In this document: positions 13,844 through 27,300 of the stretch, piece by piece
Layout: each line of letters opens with the position of its first letter
How positions within the stretch are numbered: position 1 is the first letter of the stretch
NCBI GenBank assembly: GCA_018697195.1
Contig: CM031866.1
Coordinates: 4,413,418 to 4,477,417 of the forward strand
Origin: Certhia americana
Lineage: Eukaryota > Chordata > Aves > Passeriformes > Certhiidae
Length of the DNA: 64,000 nt
Reading direction: 5' to 3'
Position numbers and translations under genes: made by a program
Notes under the pieces: generated by a model
What the model was told of the DNA's origin: nothing
The model's database searches: none
What the model saw: only the letters and a program-made list of their open reading frames with translations

Positions 13844-16800
13844 GCAGAGGGAAGTAAAAAGGACTATACCCTTCTCATCAGTTACACATGTAGTCATGGC
13901 AGGGTGATTTGTGCTTTGTATCAGGAAACTACTTGTTCAAAATCAGTAGAAAATCCACAGAGAAAATAAGAAATATTTTAGAGGAGCCCGTGTGAGAGCA
14001 CATCTTGCTTCCCCACCCTACAGAAGAGTGAGTTATTACCACCTACTGGTAAATACTCAGATAAATTAAACCTCTCTCCTCTGCTTGGTTGGCCAGAGGT
14101 GCAAGAGAGGTTTGGTGAGTCCACCTCTATCTTATTCTATAGCTGCTACTGGTCTCCTTTCTCCATAGATTTCTCATGTTCCCTGTGAAACTTCCAAGAA
14201 AATTTCCTCTTATTGATCTGTAACTCCCCTCCCATCAAGGGAAAAATAAAATTAAACAAATTACTATGTTGCAAAACAATGCAGGAGTTAAACTGGATGT
14301 TTTACCCGTATATTGTTGTCATGTCCAGGGTTGAATTATGCTCAGTACAAACAGGGCTGGAACATTTTGTGCTTTTCTCTGGAAAGCCAAACCATAACAT
14401 GCAGAAGACACTTGTCCATGTACAGAATGAGAGATTTACCCCAAGTAAACTCCAGAAGGCTCAGATTTTGAGTTAGCAAGTATCTTTCCTGAGGGGATAA
14501 AGAACATTTCCTTCTTACTGATAGGCAATTAGCAATTTTAGAGGACACTGTCAACAAGCAAATGGCCTTTTGTCCATAGTTCATCACTGTAAATATAGCC
14601 CAGCTCAACAGGGATCAAAAATTGTTGATGTCTAATAAGATGATTGGTATCTTCTCTCTGAGATGAGTTTAGCTGGGCTCAGATCCAGCTCCTGCAGCAG
14701 GAGCTGGAGCAGCAGAGTGTTCAATCACACCCTCAGCAGAGATGCCCCGAAGTTCACTGGCTGCAGGCTCTGTCCTCTCTCTCTGCTACTGCCCCAGGTT
14801 ATACCTGAAGCAAACTGGCAGAGCAATGCACATCTCTGCAGCCTCACCCAGCCAGCCCTGGGGCTCCTCAGCCTTCCAAACTCCCACAGCCCAAGGGGCC
14901 AGGGCCAAAAACCAGGCATCCCCAAGCTCCCTCTGGGTTTTGAGAACTTTGGAGATCTCAATGGAGAAGAGTGACACAATCCCACGTCTGCAGCAAGGAG
15001 CACAAAAGTTTAACATTTGGGTTGTGCTGTTACATCCACAATCCCAAGAGCTTCCTTACTCTTGCATCATCCAGCTTTCTGGGAAGCCCAAAGTGCTCCA
15101 AAATGACCCCATGCCCATCATTTTCCCCGCTGTCCCCCATTAAACAGCTGCAGTGAGTTTCACCAGAAGCCCCACACTTCCAACACATTATGCTGCATCA
15201 CCACACATTCCTCCCCTTCCTCCCAGTACTAAGCCATCATAAAATAATTAGCAGACACAGCACAAAGTCACTGCAAAACAAATAAATACTGCCTGTGCCT
15301 GCTGCATTCCTTGTCTGGTGGCCCTGGTTGCCAGCAAGGGCTGAGCTGGAAAAATCACTCCCACCTGTCCCCACCCTGGCAGCAGCCTGGATCAGCAAGA
15401 AGACTAAATCTGATAGAGTGGGAAATGCTGCCAGTGAAAATGAAGTATTGTGGCATGGGTGAGTGTGCAGGGACCCTGAAGGAATTCAGCAGCAGCACTG
15501 CCAGTCACACCAGAGGTGCTCTGGTGGCTGGTTTCCCATCATTTGCCTGATCCTGTCAATGTCTCTTGCAACTATCACACAAACTTTAAAAATATATATA
15601 TATGATAGTAAAAATTCCAGTCAATATATCCTTTTAATTCGCAACAGATTATATTTTTAATGCAATTACTGTAATTTCATTAAATGGCATAATTACCATT
15701 AATGCAGAGAAAACTGTCAATAGAAGGTGTAATTATGTTGTACAAAATCACAAGCACAATGTGCAATGATGCATAATTCCTCATGAAAATCATTGTGACT
15801 AAAATTAACTTTTAAATATTTTAAAAATACATACAATACAGTAAGAATGATTTGGTTATTACAGACTTCACTTCTTCAACCAGCAAAGGGGGAGCAGAGC
15901 AGGCAGGGAGTGTTTGCATACAGAAGGAAGGTTCAAAAATTTGGTTTAAGTGTGCAACAGGAAGGTAAGAAAACAAGATTTTGTATGCATGAGTGGGAAA
16001 AACAAACAGGTTATAATCAGACATAAAATCTGAGTTGTGAGCAGACATTCCCCCAGGCACAGTACACCACACAACTCCAGCTTTTCGGACACCAGTAAAG
16101 ATGTGTGGAAGTGATATCTCAATGGAGAAAAGTGTGACAAGGAAGGAATGAAGAGGACCAGGCTAAAACTGCAACACTGAGACTGGAAACTGGTAGAAAA
16201 TTGTCCAAAGTAGGATGTGAAGTGTCAGGCACACCATACAGGGATGTACTGAACTGTGTCCAGGGATCTTTGAAATAAAGATCTTTTTGTGATGTGTTTC
16301 CATCAAAATACAACATATTGGGTTGAATACAGAGATAACTGTAACACGATTAAACAGAAAGGAATGTTTGAAGATCTTTCTGGTCTTAAAAATCTACAAA
16401 TGCCCCCAAACCCTGAACTGATGGACAAGAATACACAAAGTGCTTAAAGGTATCTCTTGGTATATGAACACTGTCAACTCTACAGGCAACGTTTTTCACG
16501 TGGGGGAATATTCCTGATATTCCCAGGCCCACACAGCCATGTCTGACCATTTTTCACACCAGACCAGTGAGGAGAAATAAACTATGAATAACCCAAAAAT
16601 CCTGTGTGTGATCCTTTCCTCTGACCCAGGATGCTTTCTCTAGTTGTTTAACACCATTTCCATCAAACCCTTTATGCACAGGGCAAACATCACCGAAAGT
16701 GAAATTTTGCTCTTCATCTCACCTCCCTTTCAACCCTCCTTCCTAAACCTCTAAGCTTGAAAAAATTCTTATTTTACATGTGCTTCAGGAGAGCCCAGTG

Positions 16801-19358
16801 TCCTCTGTGCCTGTACAATTAACTCAGATGAAAAATCATCAGATTAAAAGCACAGAACGCTGATGAAAAATGTGATTACATTTTTATAGCACAAAAAAAT
16901 TCATCTACTCACATGTTCTTGGACTGTCTCCTCTCACCATTACACCCTAATAAAGAAATTTAGCCTGGGATGATGAATCTTATAAATGAGGAAACAGAGT
17001 GAGAGCATTTTTCTCATTCACTCATGTCCTGCCTGTGCTGTCCTCTGTTCCTCCCTCTTTACCCATCCCTCTTTCTCTCTTACACCCCCAAAAGCAGCTG
17101 ATGTCCTTGTCACACACACGACCTGTAGCACTAATGGGGAGGGAAGACTAAAACTGGAAGGTGAAAGATTCCATGTCCTTGGCTATTGCTGTCCTCTGAC
17201 AACCCCACAAATATTTTATCTGCCTGGCAGTGGGTTTTGTCTGATTGCTGAAGAAAACATGATTACACTGTCTGCTTGTCTTCTTCCTCCTCCCTCACTC
17301 CCTTCCCCCTTGGAAGAAGGGGCATGGGTTACCTGCAGAGGGAAACCAAGGGAAATACCAGATCAAAATGGTAATTGCCAGGGTCCCGAGGGACATCATC
17401 TGTAAGGAGAAGGAGTTCTTAGAAAATGCATTTTCTAGTTTGAGGGCCTAACTGGCATCGAAGCTACCAATGAGGATTTCATGAACCCAGCTGAAAAAGG
17501 GGTAGAGAAGCTTTGTGCATCCTCCTCACCTCATCTTTTAGCCAGCACATGAGGAGTGGATTTTCCACACAGACTGGGCAGGGAGGGATGCTGCACCTAC
17601 TGTGCTGTGTGCGTATTTTCAATACTATGAACACTCATGCTGGAAATAGTGAGAGAGAGATATATAATTAGCATTTCATTTTTAGTGCCAGAGCTGAATT
17701 ATCTCCATGTGAGAAAAATCAGATAGACTTAAATTTTGGGTTGTAGAAGAAGCCTGTGGTAATTATTCTTAGAGTTGAGTATTTTTATTCCTTTCCCATT
17801 ACCCACTTCCTTTCAGGAAACCAGAGGTATTATGGTATCCAGTAAAGATGTTATCAACCTGTAACTTGTAACCTGCTCATACTCCTTTTCTCTGGGAATA
17901 AATTCCTTTTTCTGTAGACCCATTTTCCCACCTTCTTATTTTTCTGCCTCTCCACCCCTTCCAAACTTTTCCTAGGTTTGGAAAACTGAACTTGACAGCT
18001 GTAACTTCACAAGCACTTTGGTGAAAAAAGAGCAATCCTTTTAAATATGCTTAGATTCCTGCTGGACAGTGATGGCAGGACATGGACACTGGGATTTTAC
18101 CCTCTCTTTCCAGCCCCAGCGTGAATGGCCATGATTCCTGTGGACACAATCACAGAACTCTTTCGCACAGCCACTCTTACTTCAGTGAGGTACCAACCAC
18201 TCTGCTCTCCAGCCATTAAATATATATAATATAATATCTTCTGAATAAACTTCAAGAAACAGGAAGACAAAAGTATTAGAGAGAAAAGACCTTCTTCATC
18301 CTACCCACTCATCTGTGTGAACCATCCCTCTGACCTACAGGGTGAAGACAACTCCTCTGTCCTTGTTCTGAAGCTTCTTTCAATCAGGATTGGTCTACTT
18401 TACCCATCTGTGGCAAATACACTGAAGTGTTTTCCTTAAAAAAGCCTTTAAGCATCTTACAATTCACAGACAGTAAACACAGGAGAAAATCTTAAGAGAT
18501 GTGGATGCTGTATTGCTTAATAAACACTCAACTCAAAAACTTTCTTTCTGCATGCTGGACCACCACAAAACGATTTTTGCAACCTTTAATGGCATGCCAA
18601 ACATTTCAAGCATGAAGAAAATGTCACACCGCAGAATAAAGAGCAGGCAAAATCTTTTTGTGCTTGAGTGGATTAGGAGAAAACTGTAAATGGGGTGTTT
18701 ACTACTAAGAGGAAAAAGGAGAGAGATGAAAAGTGGGATAGGCAGGTGGAGAACTTGGCTTTTTGTTTGCAGAGTGCAGTAGGACTCAGTGACCAGTCTT
18801 CTCCTTTTCCTTTCTTTTAAACAATGTATTATTACAGTCAGGAGAATAAATTTGCAACAGGCAATGCCAACATAGGCTGAGCAGGGACTGATAACCTGCA
18901 GTGAAGTGATGCCTCATTGCAATGGAACATGGAAGGGACAAAACCCATCGGCTCACTGCATCACTGAGATCAAAAGCCTCCCCCCACATCACCCTCTTGG
19001 CCACCACCTCCTGCCTTTCCTAGCCCCCAGCTGCTGCCATGTTTCATATTAAAAATATTTAAAAATTCCTGAGTCACCACACAGTTACAGCCTGTGCGTG
19101 GTGACATCACCCACCATGGACACAGGCATCCTCAGTGCTGGGGGGAGGAGGTGTATACCTCTGCTCCAAGCAAGGAAATGCTTTCCTGAAGGTCTAATCC
19201 CCAACCCCATCAGGCCCAGAGTGGCCCAAGCTGCCCTGCAGCCACAAAACAGCAACAGCAAATGAGGAAGGGCTTTGTGCTGGTGGGGAGGAAGGCATGG
19301 GAACACTCCAGATCTCAGATCATTCAGCCCCATGCAATAAAAAAATAAATCCACTTAC

Positions 19359-19478
19359 CACAAATGCTACCAGGCTCTTTACTGTGGACTCCCAGAGAAA
19401 GCAGCTCCAAAGGAATTGTATTGTATTCCATATTGCCATGGTGATTTTTTTCACGCGATCAACATTTCTTGATAAGAT
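19359..19478 (-). CDS. MCTP2: MCTP2 exon M: start of the membrane-anchor region
   Basis: 120 bp, 40 codons (443-482 of the partial protein), phase 0 at both ends. The acceptor is TTTATCAG and the donor GTAAGT. It begins [11 protein letters not shown] and continues through [12 protein letters not shown], the stretch that in MCTPs precedes the first membrane helix. It ends with KSLVAFV, so the exon stops just as the hydrophobic span begins. The rest of the span should start the next exon, which I did not find at lower coordinates. The Trp and aromatic content ([16 protein letters not shown]) agrees with an interfacial segment. Assignment rests on close residue-by-residue likeness to MCTP2 and on the frame continuing from exon L. 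Confidence 0.93.
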
Positions 19479-20262
19479 CTGATAAATATTGAGTGGGAGG
19501 AGGGGAGGAGAAGAGGAGTTTAATCAAACACACTAATATCCTACTATTGCTTCAGAAACAGGGATAATTTAGGCTACAAATGCATGCCAGGGCACATATT
19601 ACAAAAAAATTTCTCTATTTCAGACACATTCGCCAGCTCCTGTTCTGCTTTCTGATTACACCCAAGCCTTCCAGATTTTCCTCATCTTTTACAAAAAAAA
19701 AAAAACCAAGAAAAAAGGCACAAACTGATGCCAAAACTAAATAAGAGAGTTATACAAACCTACCTTTATCCTCATTCAATTCTTAAAATACACCAATGTC
19801 TCAGGAAAAGGGACAGAGAGAATGTAGTCTGATCCTCTTTTCTACATGTTTTGGACATAGAAATTAACAGGGATTTTTAGACTTATTATAAGGCCTCTTG
19901 ATTTTAAAAAGAATAATGGCCATTGTTCTTAAATCCTATGGACTTTTTACATAAGGAATATAGCTTTTCTTCACAAAGAAGGGAGTAAGGCTCTCACTGA
20001 GCTTTAAGTGCTGCGAACTGTGCAAAATCCACAGCTATCATTTTCCCCACTCTGAAGCACAAAGCAGAACTACTGATGCAAACCAGATCAGAAAGCAATT
20101 TCGTGTTAACACAAACAAACCTTTTAATATATACAGAAATACACTGAATTTACATGTGTTCAGCATTTTATGCATAAATAGGTTTTGTTCTTGCAACCAT
20201 GCTACAGCAATTCAAATCTTTCCAAAACAGATGCAAAAGCTTAGCCCAGACACAATTTTCAC
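19479..20262 (-). other. MCTP2: MCTP2 intron L-M (784 bp)
   Basis: GT-AG intron between exons L and M. It contains AT-rich unique sequence with an A12 run near 19692. I see no repeat family, conserved block or open frame of note. Confidence 0.9.
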
Positions 20263-20337
20263 CTTTTTAGAAAATTTTCGGTTCTCCTCAGTAAAGCGCT
20301 TTTCTCGGGGCTTGAATGTTCTAATACTTGCTTTTAT
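20263..20337 (-). CDS. MCTP2: MCTP2 exon L: juxtamembrane basic linker
   Basis: 75 bp, 25 codons (418-442), phase 0 at both ends. The acceptor is CTTTCTAG after a pyrimidine tract and the donor is GTGAAA. The peptide reads IKASIRTFKPREKRF and ends in RKFSKK. It matches the MCTP segment that follows C2C and opens the C-terminal (MCTP_C/PRT_C-type) region. It is strongly basic (Lys/Arg at about ten positions), which would suit contact with acidic lipid headgroups close to the membrane anchor; that role is inference. The donor GTGAAA is a poorer consensus than the GTAAGT sites of its neighbours. Removing this exon would keep the frame. Confidence 0.93.
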
Positions 20338-21268
20338 CTAGAAAGAAAAAAGAAAAAAAGACAATAAAAATAACACCATGTAGCTTTAAAGGAGTTATTT
20401 CATTTTCATAGCACCAGCACTGCTCAGGAAGATTAGGAATGTCAGCATCTCTCAGTCTTTCCAGACTCTGTGTGACATAGGAGCTGCTTTTAACACGTAT
20501 TTTCTACAATGAGGATGATGAGGTTGGCCAGAGAGGGAGGATGCCCCATCCCTGGAAACATTCAGGTGGACAGGACTCAGACCAACCTGGTGTAGGGGAA
20601 GGTGCCCCTGCCCATGGCAGGGCAGGGTGAATGAGATGAGCTTTAGGGTCCCTTGGAAACCAAACCGTTCTGTGATTCTATGCTAAGGAAAATGCAGACA
20701 AATTAAACTGGGTGAGGCTGGACTCACTTTAGCAGGAGCAGAGCTTCTGCACAGCCCACGATGGCCTTAATAAATAGGAGTTAAACTCAGTAAAAGGCTG
20801 GAGGGCATCAAGGATTGAGACTGACTCAGCCACCTAAAAACTAAGCTCTGTGTCCATGCCTCATTAATTTTCCTGTCAACACCCTGGGAAGAGAACATCC
20901 TGGGTCAGCTTTTTGGGGGAGAAGTAGGTATTAAAAGTAATGTATAATAAAATGAACTTGAAGCCCTTTTTTGGCTGCTGCAATTGAAGCTGTGGCTGCA
21001 GCAATCAGCACCTCCTTCTGAAGGTGCCTGTGGGTTATTTGTCCCTCCAGAAATGCCCCTTCCCTGTCCCATCCACCTGGAGAGGCCATGCTCTGATAGC
21101 CCAAATCTTCACTCACAACATCAAACATCCCTACATCACCAGATGCAACGGGGACAGGACTTTCCTGACTTAGCTCCAGGATTTAAAAGCATCACCCCCA
21201 CCGTCCTCCTTGCAGATTCGAACTTTTGTTACACCAGTGATAAGCAAAAAGAAAATACTTCAACTTAC
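20338..21268 (-). other. MCTP2: MCTP2 intron K-L (931 bp)
   Basis: GT-AG intron between exons K and L. It carries a CR1 fragment at about 20505-20682, described separately. The rest is unique sequence with no further structure seen. Confidence 0.9.
20505..20682 (+). mobile_element. CR1 LINE 3'-end fragment
   Basis: This fragment lies in CR1 sense orientation on the plus strand. It contains GGATGCCCCATCCCTGGAA, then CAACCTGGTGTAGGGGAAGG, CCCTGCCCATGGCAGGGCAG, and ends TTCTGTGATTCTATG, the typical avian CR1 3' terminus. The body is diverged and has small gaps relative to the common pattern, so it is an old, truncated, immobile copy. It sits antisense to MCTP2 inside intron K-L. The left boundary is approximate. 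Confidence 0.88.
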
Positions 21269-21370
21269 AGGATTAAATAGGACATCCAGCTCCAAGTAAA
21301 TTACTCCTTTTGAAGCACGTTCCAAGTCTTTATTCTTCAGTGTGTAACAACTTTGTTTACCGTTTCTAAT
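21269..21370 (-). CDS. MCTP2: MCTP2 exon K: last strands of C2C
   Basis: 102 bp, 34 codons (384-417), phase 0 at both ends. The acceptor is ACTATAG and the donor GTAAGT. The peptide begins [17 protein letters not shown] and ends with a strand reading [13 protein letters not shown], the final strand of a C2 fold. The family motif YxLKNKDLE is present. Together with exons H-J it completes the third C2 domain. The frame continues from exon J and into exon L without interruption. The flanking intron on the 5' side is the largest complete one in the window (8.9 kb). Confidence 0.95.
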
Positions 21371-24300
21371 CTATAGTTTGGGGTGGGGAGGAGAGAAAAA
21401 GCATCAATATTTTCCTGGCTGTAATCCTCAATATAATTTAAAGACACTGCAAACAAATAAATAATAACTCAAGCACAAAAGAATAAAAAAAACAACTTCC
21501 CCCAAACCCTGATAATATACTTGGAGCCTGAAACACAAAACAACCATTGGATTAAAGACCTATAAAATTGCAGATTAAATCTCTTATGGTCCAACTTTAA
21601 TTTTCAGACCTTGTACTTTATAGTAGAGCAGTGCACGCAATAACCAGTCAGAAAATTCTGCCCTGGAAGCCAGCGAGTTGATGGGAAGTAATCAGCCTCT
21701 GTTATTACAAGTTTAAAATGGGATTTTTCTTCCAAAGTTTAGGAAAAGAGCCACAAACAACAACTTTACCTACCTATTGCACACTCCAGTATATGAAACC
21801 ACTTCTTAATGCTTAGTTTATTGCAATGTTATCAAATTATTACCCAGCAAACAAATGCAATCCAAAGAAATGAACAGGCTGAAGTGGAGTGAATGCTAAT
21901 GTAACAAATGTTCAAAATTAACTAATTCATGTAAAAGACTTCTCCCCCCCACCCCACCCCTGAATTTCAGTATCACTTCTCTGCTCTGATCAACCGGTTG
22001 GCCCTATCTCATTAAACATCTATTAAAAAAAAAGCAAAACAAAACAAAACAACCAGCTCAAAACCAAAATACCTTCCTTGCCATTTTGTAAACTATTTGG
22101 CTCAAAGCAAAAGCATTCTCTCTTCAAAAATGATGGCAGAAATGTATTTATTATACACAGTAGGATATATCTTGATTAAACATTTGGCTTTTTAGGAAGC
22201 AGACCAGTTAATTCTAAACAGTAGTAGCATAAAAAACTGCAGCTTACCAAAAAGCTATATTGAGGGACTGTAATGATCAAAGATTAAAGATAACGGAGGA
22301 AATTTGGGGGCATGAAATTGCAACCATATTTAAAATGGCTATTGCTGCTCTGGCATTTAGAAGAGGCACTCACATAAACCATGGTAGAAATGAGTAAGGG
22401 GAAAAAAAAGGTGTAATAGGAATGAAGTGATTTCACAAGACAAGGGAAAGGTCACTTTCTTTCCCAATGTTGCTCCACCCTTTCTACACCAAAACAGCTT
22501 GTCAAAGGGTAGATGGGATTTCTGCCTAAGGGTTGAAAGGGAAGAGGGATCTCACAAGGACCAACTTTGCATCCTCAGTGGGCTACAGTCAGGAACTCCA
22601 GCTATTTCCTATTTTTTCATCCGAAGTTTTACAGTTACAGAGACCTATGTGGAATTAATTTAATACCAATAAATAAAACAATAACACTAAACTGATCACA
22701 AGCCCCTCTGCTTTCACCACGAGAGCTGGATCTGGCAGCAAAGGATGCTGCAGCTCCCAGGAAAGGGGCAGGTAAAAAAAGCAGCCTCGAAACAGAAGAG
22801 CTGCCAAAGTGGTGAGACCCTTTTCTAGGGCTAAATGGACTGGCATCAGAAGGTCCTTGGGCCAACTGCTGCATTGTCAACCCATCATAAAGGTTTCTGC
22901 TCTCTCACCAGTTTGCTTTTCCCCCCTTCAAAAAAACCAACCAAAAAAAGGCAAAAAAAATTACTGAATGAAAACAACATTTTGTTTGGAAAACAGTGAT
23001 TTTGTTAAATTTTACAAATTAAAGAAGAAATGGTTTTACTGATGGCAGTGATACGGAGACAGGAGGATTTGGTTTGAGGTTTAGCCTGAGCTTTGATTCA
23101 TGGATTCTGCTGTGACAGGATAGAATGTGCTTTATTCCCAGTGTGTCTGCAGAGATGCAAATGTCCAGTATATATCACAATATCCTAATTCTGGATTCTC
23201 CAGGGTTATTAATTTTGGAGCTGAATTTCGTTGTATTTCAGGTACACATATTTCTCATCACATTTCAGCCATTTACACCAGAAGCAACAGCTAGTGGGAA
23301 GGCCTCTTTTTATTCTTTGGGATAGATTTCTTTCTTACATCTTTCATAACCCACAAGGAAAAGAAATGTGACACAGAGCTAAATTGATGGAAAAAGGAAA
23401 AGAAATGTTTTGCAGTATTTGAGCCTAATACTGTGGTATTCTGCACTAAAAAAAAATGCTTTGGGGAAGAGAAGACTCTTGATTTTAAGAGCTGGAGCTG
23501 AATCAAACATTTTGGGTGTGTCTGCAGGTGTTTTCAAGCAGTAAGTTTTAAATTAACAAGTAATTTCCACCTCTGTATTTGTAAATAGGAGTTGCTTGGG
23601 AAACTTCTTGAATGGTGTCATCACTGTTGCTGCTATTCTTAAATTGAACAGGGCAGAAAGTAATGCAGTGCAAATAAACTTCTAGAGTCAGATTTGTTTG
23701 GTGTATTTAATTTAAGTGTTCAAATTGTCTGGAAAAAGATGTGCAATTATAACTCAGCCTAGGACTAAACATTCATATGGCTATTTCAGCTTAAGACTTT
23801 CCTCAGAGGGAAAAAAGCACAGGAGAACAGCAGGCTATGGAATGGCCTGTCTCCATTGCATTTTCATTTGGTTACAAAGGAAAAAAAAATGGAAAAGAAG
23901 TCAAACAAAAGACTCCCTTACAGTTTTGACACTGTGGTTCAACAAAAGGTACAGGGTAATTCTAAGACCCACAACTGCATGGAGATAACACTGGTGGTAA
24001 GTCTCAACTGTGCCCACAAGAAAACATGCAAAGGAGCCTTAAAATACTCCTCATTTTCACTGCATCCTGTTCTTGGGGCAGAGTTTAGATTCTGTTCAGC
24101 TTTTCCCCAAACTTGAGAGACAGAAAGTCACAATAATTTCATCTTGCATCTATTTCTTTCTGCTCTCTGGGTACTTTACCCCCAGTCTCTGCTATTCCCA
24201 AAGACTGCTTAAATACTCTCTCCAGCTGTGGAAAGAAGCAGCCAGGGCTGGGGCTGTAGGATGAACCTCAGTGTCAGAAAGATTAGGTGTCTTCTGTCAC

Positions 24301-27300
24301 CCAAACACCTTTTGCTAGAAACCTGATGATATCACACAGATTTGACTCAATGAGTAGTTCTGGTATCTGTGTCTGAAACAGCTTATCTTAACATCTACTT
24401 ATGGGAAAAGGAAGGGAACAAAATATTCAAATTAAATGTGAAAATATCTGCAGGTAAGCACCTTAAAGAGACATAATCAATATTATTCCTTTATTGATGA
24501 TGCTATATATCCTCACTGAATACTAATGCCTGCATCCTCTGAAAGCTTCTTAATAGCTTACTGGGGCTCAACCACCAAGTAAAACTGCCCATAACCTTGG
24601 CATTAACACAAGGACAGCAGTGCCTACCACACCCACATGCTGCATTTTGCAAGGTCACCATCAGAAAAATAGCCTGGATTTTCATCCTATAGGAATTTCT
24701 GATATTTGGGGCATTTCCCTCTTCTGAGTCAACACAGAAAGACAAAACCATATCCATATTTTCATGAGAAGAACTGTATATTCTATGTCATATCCCTTCT
24801 CCATACAGGACCACGAAAAGGAAATTATCAGTTGGAAGAAAAGATGAAATTCTCTTTTGCAATAAATGTTTCGACCTACAGAGGCACTTGAGGCAAAACA
24901 CTCTCTGAAGTTGCCTCTAACTGATGGAAATGTTGAGGTACACGAGACCACCATCCAGTCAAGGTCCAAAGTGCACCAGGTTCCTCTCAAATGAATGAAT
25001 ATATTTGCTAAACTCTTTGCACAGATGTCCCCAGTAAAACAAATGTGACTAAACACAGTATTGATGTAGCCAGCCAATGCTAAATCTATTAAGCAACAAC
25101 CTTCTGACCGCTTGGGAATTTTAATGAAATAGCAAAAGCCAAGATTGATATGACACAAAACACAGAGAAGACAGGACCCTTACACAGCAAAGCGTGTTTT
25201 TTCATTGCTCTTGTCTTAAAGAAATATGGTTTAGAGGCGCTTTTTTTTCACATTGATTTTAAGAAAACTTCACTCTGTATCCAGCTTTGATGCAGATTCA
25301 ATGTCATATATTGATGACCTGACAGAAGAATGCTGGGTTAAACCTCTGTACATCAACACCCGTGACGTGTGGAGAGGGTAATGGCCACTCTCCAAGGGTA
25401 ATTCATCTAAAGCATTTGGGACCTCTGATATTCCTGCTTGAGCTCATTGCTGATGCACAATGTCATCCCATTTGCCCTGCATAACATAAAGCTGTCTTGT
25501 GATAGGCACACACCTCCCCTTATCAAAGGATGTATTTCCCCAGGAAAAGATGAAAGCAAGCCACATATTCAATCTACCTGTACGTGAATAAAGAGGTTTT
25601 TGTTCGTCCCCAGTCCTGCACTGAACCAGTTTTGTACAAAATGCCTGTTCCTTCACCCCAAAACTCTTTATCCCAAACACTTCACTTTGAATAACCTTCT
25701 GTGGGATCCAAAGTGGGATGGAGATTTGGGGTTTTGGCAGAGGACTGCTATCCAAAGACCAAAGAGATGATGGACTGAAAGAAAGCGGGCAGGGCTTTCA
25801 TATGAGGGCTTCGAGCCAGTCTGACGAGGACCTGAAAACCCTGGGAGCATAAGGATCCTAGGTGATACTTGAGACAACATCCCTGTTGATTCACCTTTTG
25901 AGTGAGCAGCGAGTGGCTGGGGGAGAATCTAATGTCAGAAACAAGATGTTGTTTTCCCTGCAAGAGAGGTGGGGGATTTTTCCCCATTCCAAAAGTCCTG
26001 GTTCATGATCAGGATAAAAGTCAGAACAGACAGCATACTTCACAGCTGCCTCCATTGCATAAACACAGTGATTTCACTTTTCTCAAACTCTAAAACTTTC
26101 TCCTGGAAAGGACTGTGCACTTATGGTCAAGTGCTAAGTAAGTGCAATCACCAGGTGTCTGCTCTCTGAATCCAGGCCATCCTTTAGACAATTAAGCTTG
26201 CCAAAGGCACACTCCTTGTTTTCAGTGTATCATTGGCTACTGACCTTGCCTGGCACTTGAGAATATTTCACAGACCTCTTCCTGTTGGCTGGAAAAAAAG
26301 GGTGCAGCTGAGGACTACTCTGACCTGATAATCCAGCAGATAAAAAACATTCCATTCTGTGCTACAACTCTTCACTCAAAGGCCTTTCTACATGAGGATA
26401 TTTGATATACTCTGCTTTCAAATTCATTGAAGCACACTATATGCTCCCATGTCTCTAATAACTTGCAGCCTTCTAGGAGACAGGAGTCTCTTGAAGCAGA
26501 AGAAAAAAGACAGACCCTCACAAAGAGACACACGGTTGCCTTTACTAAGATCTAGGACACAAAGGAACACAGAGATAGAAAGGACTTCTTTGATAATTAG
26601 TTCAAGTCCCCCAGAACCTGCAAAACTTCTAAAACCTATCAAACTTCTTTCTTGAAGTAATAAAGTTTTTGCCCTACTTCTCCGTTCCCCAGGTTCTTCT
26701 CCAGTTTCTGGCACAAAAGCCTGCTCTGCTCAGTGCTCGTGGGCTTCTCTTCCACGCCCCAAGGGCTCCCTCCAGCCCAAGGCTTGGCCAAGCCACACTC
26801 TAAGGGTCACCTCTGGGAAGACGAGGATCCACTTCCCTGGATACTCATTTGTCACTAATAAGAGACAGCACTAATTTGTGTCTATTCCAGTGAAAATTGT
26901 GAATGTGGCTGACCAGAGCAATGCTTGAGATGAGGTCTCACAAATGCTTTAGTGCAGGATAGTAATCTCACAAAAAGAACAGGAGAAGAAAACTAAACTA
27001 AACTACAAACTTCTCTCCCTCTGTCCCCAAATTCAGTTCATTGCTAGCAAAATGTGCATTTATCCAGTTCTGCTATATCACATCTACCAGAACGTGAAGT
27101 TTGCGGCTTTATTCATCATTTGGCACCCTAAAACTCTTCTCAGGCTGTCCAGCTTTTTATTTTTCTTATTTGGTTCCTGTAATAATCCTAAATCACAGTC
27201 AAGGATGAATGGAAAGAATACATAATTTCACCATCCCTGAATTTTTGTGATTATTCCTGTGTTAATGTGATGATGAGGGTGTAGTCATGTTTGCAAAATG

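Larger units (their letters stand above)
1..19358 (-). other. MCTP2: MCTP2 intron downstream of exon M (partial)
   Basis: This 19.4 kb stretch follows the donor of exon M. I looked for the remaining MCTP2 exons (second half of the first membrane span, the acidic linker, the second span, the C terminus) by reading the minus strand for their conserved words, and found none. It holds only AT-rich unique sequence, several long poly-A tracts (2807-2841, 8111-8131, 11785-11814, 13801-13840), a purine-rich A/G tract near 3950-3996, a (TA)n stretch near 15592-15603 and a small CpG cluster at 2036-2099. The open frames here are short and AT-driven and resemble no family I know. I infer that it is intron, because the gene is still incomplete at exon M. 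Confidence 0.7.

Noticed and set aside
14742..15143. Several overlapping open frames of 76-133 codons on both strands
   Set aside because: GC-richer intronic patch with few stops in many frames at once; no family resemblance.
24682..25158. 158-codon open frame on the minus strand
   Set aside because: Cys- and Phe-rich translation with no known motif; in the large intron J-K and without plausible splice borders.
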